From Polyangia bacterium (GTDB taxonomy: Bacteria > Myxococcota_A > Polyangia > Polyangiales > Polyangiaceae): a DNA stretch of 36,502 nt. A program made the translations under genes and the position numbers. Shown here piece by piece: positions 26,079 through 35,730 of the stretch. The stretch is from assembly GCA_030426145.1 (NCBI GenBank), contig JAUHZF010000046.1:1-36502 (forward strand). Direction: 5' to 3'. Positions within the stretch are counted from its first letter, which is position 1, and each line of letters begins with the position of its first letter. The notes beneath the pieces are model-generated. The model saw only the letters and a program-made list of their open reading frames with translations. It was not told the origin of the DNA and ran no database searches.

Positions 26079-27659
26079 ATGAGGACCGAGCAGACGCTGC
26101 GCCAAGCCCTCGACGAGCGACGACAAGACGGAGACCGCTTCAGCATGCGCCACATCGTGGCGATGATGGTCCCGCTCATCAGCGAGCTCGACGACCGACA
26201 CAAGGAGGGCGAGAAGCTCTTCGTCTCGCCGAGCTCGATCCTGTTCAAGCCGTCCGGGGCCACCATCATCTCCGAGAAGGCCCAGGAGCTGCCGACCGAC
26301 CAGCGCGACCGAGCCTGCATCGCGCCCGAAGAGCGAAGCGGCGACGGAGGAGACGCGCGCTCCAGCGTGTTCGCCATCGGAGCCGTGCTCTACGAACTGG
26401 CCACGAACGAGGTGGTCGGCCCCGGCATGCAACGGCCGTCGGACGTGGTCCCCGGCATCAGCAGCAAGTTCGAGGCGGTGCTCGGCAAGTGCCTCGTCGC
26501 GGACCGGAACGCGCGGCCCGCAGACCTGGCCGCCCTCGCTCAGGCGCTGCACCAGTGCGCCCCGATGGCGAGCATGCCACCGCCCGAGGCGGACATGTCG
26601 CACCTCGACCACGACGAAGACTTCGAGGTCGACGTCTCGCTGTCGATGTTGCCGCCCGCGCCACAGCCGAAGGTCGACGTCATCCCGGCCTCACCTCGGG
26701 TGCCGAACATCGCGGTCCCTGCGAGCCAACCCCAAGCGCCCCTGTCGTCGCCGGGCTCGTCGCGCGGCTCGACCCAGCAGCTCGGCGCGCTGAAGGCGCG
26801 CCTCGAGTCCGATCCGCGGCCTCGCTACATCGTCATCAAAGACAGCATGGACCACGGCCCCTTCAGCGCCGTGGAGCTCCTGCAGCAGATCGCCTCGGGC
26901 AACTTCCAGTCCGAGCACTTCCTTCGCGACACCCTGAGCCTCGAAGAGAAGCAGATCGACGAGTGGGCCGAGTTCGCCCCCTTCGCCGAGCACGCCAAGC
27001 GCGGACGCCAGAAGAAGGCGGAGAGCAAGAACCTCGAGCGCGTGGTGGTCGAGGAGAAGCGCTCGTCGCAAAATAAGGTCCTCATCGGCGTGGCAGGCTT
27101 CGTGCTCATCGGTGCGGCCGCCGGTGGCTGGTGGTTCCGCACGCGGCAGGACGACAGCATCCGCATCGGTGTCTCCGGTGACGAGGCCCAGATGATCGAC
27201 TTCGACATGGGCCTGTCGGAGGGCAAGAAGGGCGGCGGCTACAAGGGCACCGGCAAGTGGAAGGGTGGCGGCACGCGCCCGAGCTCGGGCGATTCCGATG
27301 GAGACGAAGCGCCCGTCGCCAAGGGCCCCCGTCCTCAGGTGTCGGGTGGCCTGTCGTGCGCCGGAGCGCGCGCGCAGTACGTGGAGCGCTACGAAGAAGG
27401 CACCCCACCCGACCTCACGGCCGGGTCCTACGGCGCCGTGCTCAACCGCGGCACGTATCTCAACTCGTGCGGCGTCCCGCCGAGCATGTCGGTGTCGATC
27501 TGCGCGGCGGTGCAAAACGGGCAGGCCAAAGGTGTCACGGTGCAGACCAACCCCGCCAATGGCGGCATCGCGGGCTGCATCTCGGGCCAGATCCGAAGCA
27601 TGAGCTTCCCTGCCCACCCCCGCCTCGACATCACCACCACGGTCTTCAAGGCGGAGTAG
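26079..27659 (+). CDS. Pseudokinase - GYF-like - transmembrane - AgmX/TonB-like C-terminal fusion
   Basis: 526 residues. Residues 20-160 look like the C-lobe of a Ser/Thr kinase that has lost catalysis. VSPSSILFKPSG stands where HRDVSPSNILL is expected, ISEKA replaces DFG, and CIAPEERSGDGGDARSSVF followed by AIGAVLYELAT matches the APE and helix-F region. No N-lobe is present. A Pro/Ser linker follows, then a GYF_2-like domain (YIVIKDSMDHGPFSAVELL, about 247-310). One transmembrane helix (VLIGVAGFVLIGAAAGGWWF) is at about 330-350, followed by a Gly/Lys linker. The C-terminal domain has CGVPPSMSVSICAAVQNG, GGIAGCISGQIRSMSFP and TTTVF, the pattern of the AgmX/PglI C-terminal domain. GYF, TM and TonB-like order resembles myxobacterial AgmX/GltJ. 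It probably links cytoplasmic binding to the periplasm. Confidence 0.8.
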   Translation: MRTEQTLRQALDERRQDGDRFSMRHIVAMMVPLISELDDRHKEGEKLFVSPSSILFKPSGATIISEKAQELPTDQRDRACIAPEERSGDGGDARSSVFAIGAVLYELATNEVVGPGMQRPSDVVPGISSKFEAVLGKCLVADRNARPADLAALAQALHQCAPMASMPPPEADMSHLDHDEDFEVDVSLSMLPPAPQPKVDVIPASPRVPNIAVPASQPQAPLSSPGSSRGSTQQLGALKARLESDPRPRYIVIKDSMDHGPFSAVELLQQIASGNFQSEHFLRDTLSLEEKQIDEWAEFAPFAEHAKRGRQKKAESKNLERVVVEEKRSSQNKVLIGVAGFVLIGAAAGGWWFRTRQDDSIRIGVSGDEAQMIDFDMGLSEGKKGGGYKGTGKWKGGGTRPSSGDSDGDEAPVAKGPRPQVSGGLSCAGARAQYVERYEEGTPPDLTAGSYGAVLNRGTYLNSCGVPPSMSVSICAAVQNGQAKGVTVQTNPANGGIAGCISGQIRSMSFPAHPRLDITTTVFKAE

Positions 27660-27664
27660 GCGCC

Positions 27665-28402
27665 CTGATCCACCTCGACGGGGTGCACAAGCGTTTCGGA
27701 CGTAACCACGTCCTCAAGGGCGTCGACCTCGTGGTCCCGGAGGGGTGCCTCTATGGCCTCATCGGCCCCGGCGCGGCGGGCAAGAGCGTGCTCCTGAAGG
27801 TGGTCGCAGGCCTGCTCGACCCCGAGGAAGGACGCGTGGTGGTCGACGGGACCGAGCTGGGCAAGCTAGGCGAGCTCGAGCTTCAAGGCATGCGCCAGCG
27901 CTTCGGCATGGCGTTCCAGAACTACGCCCTCTTCGACTACATGACCGTGGGGGAGAACATCGCCTTCCCCCTGCGGCGGCTCTTCGACCTGCCCGAAGAC
28001 GAGATCCAGTCGCGGGTAGCCCAACGTCTGGTCGACGTGTCCCTCCCGGGATTTGCCGACCGCATGGTGGCCGGCCTGTCGGGTGGTCAGAAGAAGCGGG
28101 TCAGCGTCGCGCGCGCCACCATTACACGCGCAGAGCTGGTTCTGTACGACGAGCCCGCGGCCGGCCTCGACCCGGTGACGTCGCAGCGGATCTTCGAGCT
28201 GCTGCGCCACGAGCAACAGCAGATCGGCGCGACCGTGATCATGGTCTCGAGCGACCTCGACCGCATGCTCAGCGTCACCGACCGGGTCGGCATGCTCTAC
28301 CGAGGCCGCCTCATCTTCGACGGCACCACGGCCGAAGCCAAAGCCAGCCAAGAGCCGCGGGTGAAGCAGTTCGTGCACGGGCTCACCGAGGGGCCGTTGT
28401 AG
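27665..28402 (+). CDS. MlaF-like ABC transporter ATPase with Ser in the H-loop
   Basis: 245 residues, from a probable CTG start at 27665 with GGAG about 8 bases upstream; no ATG/GTG/TTG fits, and GTG 27683 would cut into the first strand. Walker A GPGAAGKS is at 34-41, Q-loop Gln at 85 (AFQNYALFD), signature LSGGQKKRVSVARA at 138-151, and Walker B LVLYDEP at 158-164. The switch histidine expected in V-T-H-D is Ser196 (VSSDLDRML). Spacing and sequence resemble MlaF of the lipid-transporting Mla/MCE systems, but no mlaE permease or MCE protein is nearby. It starts 6 bases after the pseudokinase-fusion stop, so the two are likely coupled. Confidence 0.85.
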   Translation: MIHLDGVHKRFGRNHVLKGVDLVVPEGCLYGLIGPGAAGKSVLLKVVAGLLDPEEGRVVVDGTELGKLGELELQGMRQRFGMAFQNYALFDYMTVGENIAFPLRRLFDLPEDEIQSRVAQRLVDVSLPGFADRMVAGLSGGQKKRVSVARATITRAELVLYDEPAAGLDPVTSQRIFELLRHEQQQIGATVIMVSSDLDRMLSVTDRVGMLYRGRLIFDGTTAEAKASQEPRVKQFVHGLTEGPL

Positions 28403-28406
28403 CTCT

Positions 28407-28474
28407 TGGGGTTCCGGGTTCGAGGTTCCGGGTTCGAGGTTCCGGGTTCGAGGTTCGGGACCGAGACCGAGAGC
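28407..28474. repeat. Low-complexity repeat island 3 (convergent gap)
   Basis: The 78 bp between the MlaF-like stop (28402) and the SDR stop (28481) is filled by 7-bp units GGTTCCG/GGTTCGA, then CGAGAC hexamers. Plus-strand order is heptamers first, hexamers second, as in islands 1 and 4. It is the shortest of the four. Confidence 0.85.
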
Positions 28475-28480
28475 GCCGCT

Positions 28481-29308
28481 TCACGTGTTCTCGAGTCTGC
28501 GTTGCTTCAGGGTTCCTGAGATCGCGTCGATCAGCTCGGGTGACTCGGTCATCTCCGGCCATGGCTCCGATGCGTTCTCTACCCACCATCCAGGCTGGCC
28601 CGGGGGTGACCATGGGTCGCGTTCGAGTTGGTGCGCGAGGCGAGCGCCGCAGTCTTCTGGCGCTTCCCATGTACGTTTGAGCCTGGCGAGGAGCCATCCG
28701 AGGGCCCCCGAGCGGGCGCCGAGGTCCGTTCTCACGACCCCCGGATGGACCACCGCCACGTCGAGGCGCTCGTTTCGTCGGCCCAGCTCGCGCGACGCGA
28801 TCGCGAAGCACAGCTTGGTGGTGCAGTAAGTGCGAAAGGCGGAGAAGTCCTCTCCGCTCGGGGTGCGCCGTGGGTCGTAGCGGCCCTTGATCAGCAGCCC
28901 TGCGCTGACGACGAAGATGCGCCTCACCCCTGCCTCCAGCAGGGGCTGTTGCATGGCCCACGGCCCGAGGAAGTTGACGACGAAGGACCTCTCGAGACCG
29001 TCGTCGCCCACCTCCAACCGGCTCGGCCAGACACCGGCGTTGTGAACCAGTACCGTCTCCTTCCCGGCTCCCTGCGCGACGAGACGCTCTCCGAGGTCGC
29101 GCGCGGCCGCGACGGACCCGAGGTCGCCCACCACCACCTCGGCCTCTGCTCCCTCGGCTCCGACACGCGCCGCCGTGGTCTCGAGCGCAGGTCCGGTACG
29201 AGCGACGAGACGCACGCGACGCCCCGCCCGGGCCACCGCCTCCGCCAGTGCAGCGCCGATCCCTCGCGAAGCCCCCGTGATGATGACGTCATGCACGGGT
29301 AGGACCAT
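28481..29308 (-). CDS. Short-chain dehydrogenase/reductase
   Basis: NAD(P)-dependent oxidoreductase of 275 residues from ATG 29308; a longer frame to 29374 would run toward the TetR gene, and GTG 29296 (MHDVIITGAS) is also possible. TGASRGIG at 11-18, HNAG at 89-92, Ser135 (VVSAG) and Tyr161-X3-Lys165 (YCTTK) are the cofactor and catalytic motifs. The C-terminal part (PWSPPGQPGWWV) is typical of SDRs related to WW-domain oxidoreductase/retinol dehydrogenase-like enzymes. It is divergent from a TetR-type gene, which probably controls it. Confidence 0.9.
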   Translation of the reverse strand: MVLPVHDVIITGASRGIGAALAEAVARAGRRVRLVARTGPALETTAARVGAEGAEAEVVVGDLGSVAAARDLGERLVAQGAGKETVLVHNAGVWPSRLEVGDDGLERSFVVNFLGPWAMQQPLLEAGVRRIFVVSAGLLIKGRYDPRRTPSGEDFSAFRTYCTTKLCFAIASRELGRRNERLDVAVVHPGVVRTDLGARSGALGWLLARLKRTWEAPEDCGARLAHQLERDPWSPPGQPGWWVENASEPWPEMTESPELIDAISGTLKQRRLENT

Positions 29309-29327
29309 GCCGAAGGCCAACCATAAT

Positions 29328-29342
29328 TGGAAGATCATTCCA
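29328..29342. promoter_or_regulatory. Candidate TetR operator in SDR/TetR divergent region
   Basis: TGGAA-GATCA-TTCCA (5-bp arms, 5-bp spacer) is the clearest inverted repeat in the 71-bp space between the divergent SDR and TetR starts. Position fits an autoregulatory operator; the arms are short, so chance is possible. Confidence 0.35.
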
Positions 29343-29379
29343 TCTAAGAACCCTGGCGCGCTTCGAAGTAGCATGGGCC

Positions 29380-29973
29380 ATGGTCCGACGGAGGCGGGAT
29401 GGGGCGGCGCGAAGGCGAGCTCTGCTCGATGCGGCGCTCGCCTGCTTCTCCGAGCGCGGCGTCGCAGCGACCGGCATCGAGCACGTCCGGCGCGCCGCCG
29501 GCGCGAGTCCCTCGAGCGTCTACCACCTCTTTCCGAGCCTGGAGGCGCTGAAGCTCGCCCTCTTGCAGCGGATCTTCGACGAGCTCTTCGCGGCCATCAC
29601 GCCGCCCGTCTGCCGCACCCGCACCGCCAAGGGAGCCGTCGTCGCCCTCGTTCGCGCCCACGTCGAATGGGTCCTCGCCCACCCCATCGAAGCCCGCGTG
29701 ATGTACCAGATGATGTCGCTCGAGCTCGACCCCGTGGTCGCGACGGAGCTCACGGCCCACAAAGCCGAGGCCCTCGAGGAGATCACGCATCACGTGGCGC
29801 GGTTCATCGCGTCGGGCGACCTCCCGCGATGGTCCGTGCTCGAGCTCGACGTCGCCATCCTCGGCTCTGCCCACGAAGCATGCCGGCGATTCCTCGGAGG
29901 CGCTCCGCTCGACCCCAACTGGATGCGCAACACCCTCCCCCGGTTGGCTTGGAAGAGCATCGCGCCGGCCTAG
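29380..29973 (+). CDS. TetR/AcrR family transcriptional regulator
   Basis: 197 residues. The N-terminal helix-turn-helix domain reads RRALLDAALACFSERGVAAT, then GIEHVRRAAGASPSSVYHLFPSLEAL at about 36-61, an exact TetR layout. The C-terminal domain (about 75-197) is all-helical and binds an unknown ligand; HPIEARVMYQMM fits TetR_C_33-like members. It likely represses the divergent SDR gene and itself. Its stop is followed within 4 bases by repeat island 4. Confidence 0.93.
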   Translation: MVRRRRDGAARRRALLDAALACFSERGVAATGIEHVRRAAGASPSSVYHLFPSLEALKLALLQRIFDELFAAITPPVCRTRTAKGAVVALVRAHVEWVLAHPIEARVMYQMMSLELDPVVATELTAHKAEALEEITHHVARFIASGDLPRWSVLELDVAILGSAHEACRRFLGGAPLDPNWMRNTLPRLAWKSIAPA

Positions 29974-29976
29974 GTC

Positions 29977-30110
29977 CTCGAGGTTCGAGGTTCCAGGTTC
30001 GAGGTTCCAGGTTCGAGGTTCGAGGTTCCAGGTTCCAGGTTCCAGGTTCCAAGTTCTCGAGCACGAGGCCGAGACCGAGGCCGAGCGCGAGACCGAGACC
30101 GAGACCCGAG
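29977..30110. repeat. Low-complexity repeat island 4 (convergent gap)
   Basis: It fills the whole space between the TetR stop (29973) and the TraB-like stop (30112). Plus strand: about ten 7-bp units GAGGTTC/CAGGTTC up to about 30056, then 6-bp units CGAGGC/CGAGAC/CGAGCG to the end. The heptamer-then-hexamer order equals that of islands 1 and 3. Confidence 0.9.
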
Positions 30111-30111
30111 C

Positions 30112-30897
30112 TTACGCGTCACCGATGACGAGCGCGGCTTCCACCTCTCGGTAGCCGGCCGCCATCATGCGTCGGCAGTATCCAGCGAGGTGTGCGCGCC
30201 CCATGACCACGACGACGCAGTCGGGTTCGGTATGCTCGGCCAGCATGGCGAGCGTGCCCCGAGCCATGGTCGCATCGCGCAAGCCGAGGATGGCGACCAC
30301 GGGGTTGATCCAGTGACTCCAGGGCTGCGTGCGGAGGAGCACCGCCGGCACGATGGTGAGCATGAAGTGCATCTGAAGGAGGCCGAAGGGGACCCAGAGC
30401 AGCGCCAGCCACGCGTTCGTGCCCACGAGCGGCAGCAGGATCCCGAGAACGAGCGCGATGTGAAAGCCGATGAGATACACCGAGGCCACGTGGAGCGGTC
30501 GGGGCACGTCGTCGTCCCGCTCCAGGCGCACGGTCTGGCCCTCGTCGAGCTCTAGTGCGGTGGTGATGGTGCTGCCGTGCACGAGTCCCAACGACAGCTT
30601 CATCAGCAACCACCGCGGGCCATGGATCATCCCCTTCAGGACACGCCCACCAAACACCGTGGCGGGGAAGCTCTCAACCCCCCGGAGCTCGAAGGAGGAT
30701 GCGATGCGCCGGCCCAGCGCGTGGGCCGCGCCCAGCTTCACGTGGGCCTCACCCACCACCACGAGCAACCGCTTCCCCTCGGAATCCAATAGGAAACGCA
30801 GCCGGTAGCTCAACCGTCTCTCTTCCGCCTCACGAAGGGCGGCGCGGCTCTCGTCCCCTAGCGTCGGCCCCATGCCCACCAGCCTGCCACAAGCCAT
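30112..30897 (-). CDS. TraB/PrgY-like membrane protein
   Basis: 261 residues. The N-terminal half carries VVVGEAHVKLG and FELRGVESFP, and the C-terminus carries VVVMGRAHLAGY. The paired G-x-x-H and G-x-E-type motifs fit the TraB (PrgY/gumN-like) superfamily, thought to be metal-dependent proteases acting on peptides. Two or three hydrophobic helices (VASVYLIGFHIALVLGILL, then WLALLWVPFGLLQ) lie between them. ATG 30897 has GGAGAG 9 bases upstream; ATG 30873 is an alternative. It is divergent from glgP with a 76-bp gap. Family assignment rests on a few motifs. Confidence 0.65.
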   Translation of the reverse strand: MACGRLVGMGPTLGDESRAALREAEERRLSYRLRFLLDSEGKRLLVVVGEAHVKLGAAHALGRRIASSFELRGVESFPATVFGGRVLKGMIHGPRWLLMKLSLGLVHGSTITTALELDEGQTVRLERDDDVPRPLHVASVYLIGFHIALVLGILLPLVGTNAWLALLWVPFGLLQMHFMLTIVPAVLLRTQPWSHWINPVVAILGLRDATMARGTLAMLAEHTEPDCVVVVMGRAHLAGYCRRMMAAGYREVEAALVIGDA

Positions 30898-30973
30898 GAG
30901 GCGACGCTCTCCGACGCGTCACCGAGCCGTGGCTTGACAGGAACACACGGCCTGGAGCACCCTCACCTACAGC

Positions 30974-33511
<2,538 letters not shown>

Positions 33512-33590
33512 TCGACGCTCGCACGCGGGTCAGGCGACGGTCTCGTCCTCGGTCCACGCATGGCCATGCGCTCGCAAGAGCTGAAGGTGT

Positions 33591-33607
33591 GGGTCCTGTG
33601 AGGACCC
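33591..33607 (+). terminator. Hairpin downstream of glgP
   Basis: GGGTCCT-GTG-AGGACCC forms a perfect 7-bp stem with a 3-base loop, 80 bp after the glgP stop, followed by AGGGCTTTCT. The weak U-tract makes intrinsic termination uncertain. Confidence 0.4.
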
Positions 33608-33821
33608 AGGGCTTTCTGGTAGATGGCGGTTCGTTGCGCCTGTGACGCAGATCGATGCACCTCCCGTTGCCGCGAGCGCCCCGTCCGGCCTACGAGCTGC
33701 CCCTCCGCTTCCCGTGATCGTGCCTACGCGTGGTAGCGCCTGGGGTGCAGGTTTTCCTTCCGTAGGATGACGCACTACACGTGCGCACATGCCGCAATCG
33801 TCCTACGAGGCACGTGGCCTC

Positions 33822-33848
33822 TGCTCAACGACCCTTTCGAGTTGAGCA
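33822..33848. promoter_or_regulatory. Inverted repeat upstream of clpS
   Basis: TGCTCAAC (33822-33829) and GTTGAGCA (33841-33848) are perfect 8-bp arms 11 bases apart, about 110 bp before clpS. The right arm recurs at about 33905. It does not match the CIRCE heat-shock element (TTAGCACTC-N9-GAGTGCTAA). It may be an operator for the clp genes. Confidence 0.4.
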
Positions 33849-33958
33849 CTTAGGTTGCCCCTAACCGATCGACCAGGAGACGCTCGAGCATCCTCTGGTT
33901 ATGAAGTTGAGCATGCGGGAAAGGCGTTTCGCCTGGGTCCCAGTGTTATGTTCGCACC

Positions 33959-34285
33959 GTGAGCAACGAGCGCCGAAAGGTATTCGAGGACGACAGCGAC
34001 GTCGCATTCGACGAGCGCAAGAAGACCAAGAAGCCGAAGCAGTACAAGGTGATACTGCACAACGACAACTACACCACGATGGAGTTCGTGGTGCTGGTGT
34101 TGATGAAGTTCTTCCGTAAGAGCGAAACCGAGGCCGAGCACGTCATGCTCACCGTGCACCACAAGGGGCACGGGGTCGCCGGCGTCTATACGAAAGACGT
34201 CGCCGAGACGAAGGTGGAGGAGGTCACATCCTTCTCCCGCGAGCACGGCATGCCACTGCGCCTCACCGCCGAGCCGGCCACCTAG
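33959..34285 (+). CDS. clpS: ATP-dependent Clp protease adaptor ClpS
   Basis: A 108-residue adaptor that binds N-degron substrates and delivers them to ClpAP. VILHNDNYTTMEFVVLVLMKFF matches the family HNDxxTxxxFV core, followed by HVMLTVHHKGHGVAGVYTKDVAE. The N-terminal charged tail is the usual flexible extension. The start is GTG 33959 without a strong ribosome binding site. It lies 29 bp before clpA, the expected partner order. Confidence 0.95.
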   Translation: MSNERRKVFEDDSDVAFDERKKTKKPKQYKVILHNDNYTTMEFVVLVLMKFFRKSETEAEHVMLTVHHKGHGVAGVYTKDVAETKVEEVTSFSREHGMPLRLTAEPAT

Positions 34286-34314
34286 GTCGGCCTAGGTCTG
34301 AAGAAAGAACGAAC

Positions 34315-35730
34315 GTGAGCGAAGTCCGAATCAGCCCCGAGGTCGAAGTCGCGGTCACCCTCGCCACCCGAGAGGCCATCCGGCGCCGACACGAGTACGT
34401 GACGGTCGACCATCTCCTCTACGCCCTCCTCTTCGACGACGCGACCGCCAACGTGGTCAACAAGTCGGGGGGAAACGTCAAGAGGCTCCGCAAGGAGCTC
34501 GAGCGCTTCCTCGACGAGGACATGGAAGGCGTGCCCGAGGACGAAGATGCGACGCCGACGCTGTCGCTCGGCTTTCAGCGCGTGCTGAGCCGCGCCCTCG
34601 CCCACGTGCAGTCCTCTGGCGACAACGAGGTGAAGGGGGCCAACGTGCTCGTGGCCATCTACGCCGAGCGCGACTCCCAGGCCAAGACGCTGCTCGAAGA
34701 GAGCGGCGTCACCCGCCTCGACGTCGTCAACTTCATCAGCCACGGGGTCACGAAAGAAGACAGTGAACGCAACCGCGGCGCCCTCGCCTCGCGCAGCCTC
34801 GAAGGCGCAGACGGCGACGAGGACGAAGAAGGCGGTGGCGACAAAGACCCCCTCGACGCCTTCTGCACCAACCTCAACAAGCAAGCCGAAGAAGGCAACA
34901 TCGACCCTCTCATCGGGCGGGCGAAGGAGATCGATCGCGTCACGCAGATCTTGGTTCGCCGGCGCAAGAACAACCCCATCCTCGTGGGTGACGCGGGCGT
35001 GGGCAAGACCGCCATCGCCGAGGGCCTCGCACGCAAGATCGTCAACAAGGAGGTCCCCGAGCTCCTTCACGACTGCGTCATCTACTCCCTCGACATGGGA
35101 AGCCTGCTCGCCGGAACCCGTTTCCGAGGCGATTTCGAGAATCGCCTGAAGGCGGTGGTCAAGGAGCTCGAGGCTCGCCCGGGCTCGGTGCTCTTCATCG
35201 ACGAGATGCACAACATCATGGGCGCGGGCTCGGCCGGCGGCTCCACGATGGACGCTTCCAACATGCTCAAGCCGGCCTTGATGGGCGGCAAGATGCGGGT
35301 CATGGGCTCGACGACCTACGCCGAGTACCGCTCGCACATCGAACGCGACCGTGCCCTGGTGACCGACCTCGTGTACGGATCGCTGCGCCACCGGCGCGCC
35401 TGTGAGTACCTGGCGGGACGCTTCCTCTCCGAGGAGCCGCCCCCTGCCGAAGAGCCCGCCGCGGACGCACCCGCCGCGGAGCCCGCCGAGCCCCTGGAGG
35501 ACCCCGAGGAGTTCGTCGAGGAGGCCGCCGAGGAGGCCACGGACAACGCCAACGAGGCGGTGGATGAGAGCGAGGACGCGGTGGACGAGGCCCTCGACGA
35601 CACGCGCCGCGCCCTGCGCACCCTGGGCGAGGACCTGAACCACCTGGGCAAGTCCGTCAACCGCTCCATCAACGAGGCCGTCGGCAACGAGGTGAGGTCG
35701 GACGACGAGGCGGCGCGCGAAGAGGAGTAG
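34315..35730 (+). CDS. clpA: ClpA N-terminal half, truncated and joined to foreign sequence
   Basis: The first about 345 residues are the AAA+ unfoldase ClpA. Two Clp_N repeats are in residues 1-145 ([34 protein letters not shown]). An acidic linker, [19 protein letters not shown], Walker A GDAGVGKT and Walker [15 protein letters not shown] follow. Sensor-1 region [15 protein letters not shown] is the last ClpA-like part. ClpA should continue DRALARRF and include a second AAA+ module, for about 750 residues in all. Instead it reads [16 protein letters not shown], an RsmB (rRNA methyltransferase) NusB-domain motif. An unrelated Glu/Ala-rich coiled tail follows to the TAG at 35728-35730. The break lies near 35348-35361. 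GTG start; clpS lies directly upstream. Confidence 0.8.
   Translation: MSEVRISPEVEVAVTLATREAIRRRHEYVTVDHLLYALLFDDATANVVNKSGGNVKRLRKELERFLDEDMEGVPEDEDATPTLSLGFQRVLSRALAHVQSSGDNEVKGANVLVAIYAERDSQAKTLLEESGVTRLDVVNFISHGVTKEDSERNRGALASRSLEGADGDEDEEGGGDKDPLDAFCTNLNKQAEEGNIDPLIGRAKEIDRVTQILVRRRKNNPILVGDAGVGKTAIAEGLARKIVNKEVPELLHDCVIYSLDMGSLLAGTRFRGDFENRLKAVVKELEARPGSVLFIDEMHNIMGAGSAGGSTMDASNMLKPALMGGKMRVMGSTTYAEYRSHIERDRALVTDLVYGSLRHRRACEYLAGRFLSEEPPPAEEPAADAPAAEPAEPLEDPEEFVEEAAEEATDNANEAVDESEDAVDEALDDTRRALRTLGEDLNHLGKSVNRSINEAVGNEVRSDDEAAREEE

Larger units (their letters stand above)
33512..33958. other. 447-bp intergenic region between glgP and clpS
   Basis: No convincing gene: the ORFs here have atypical composition and no family features. 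It contains several inverted repeats. CGCATGGCCATGCG (33557-33570) is a perfect palindrome; the hairpin at 33591-33607 and the inverted repeat at 33822-33848 are listed separately. AGGCG-TTT-CGCCT lies just before clpS. GTTGAGCA occurs at 33841 and again at about 33905. AT content rises toward clpS, where the promoter should lie (TTATGT about 8 bases before the GTG). Confidence 0.5.

Noticed and set aside
33530..33790. Small minus-strand ORF in the glgP-clpS gap ending HGHAWTEDETVA
   Set aside because: No ribosome binding site, no recognisable domain, and overlapping frames of equal quality. It might be a gene remnant, but I cannot support it.
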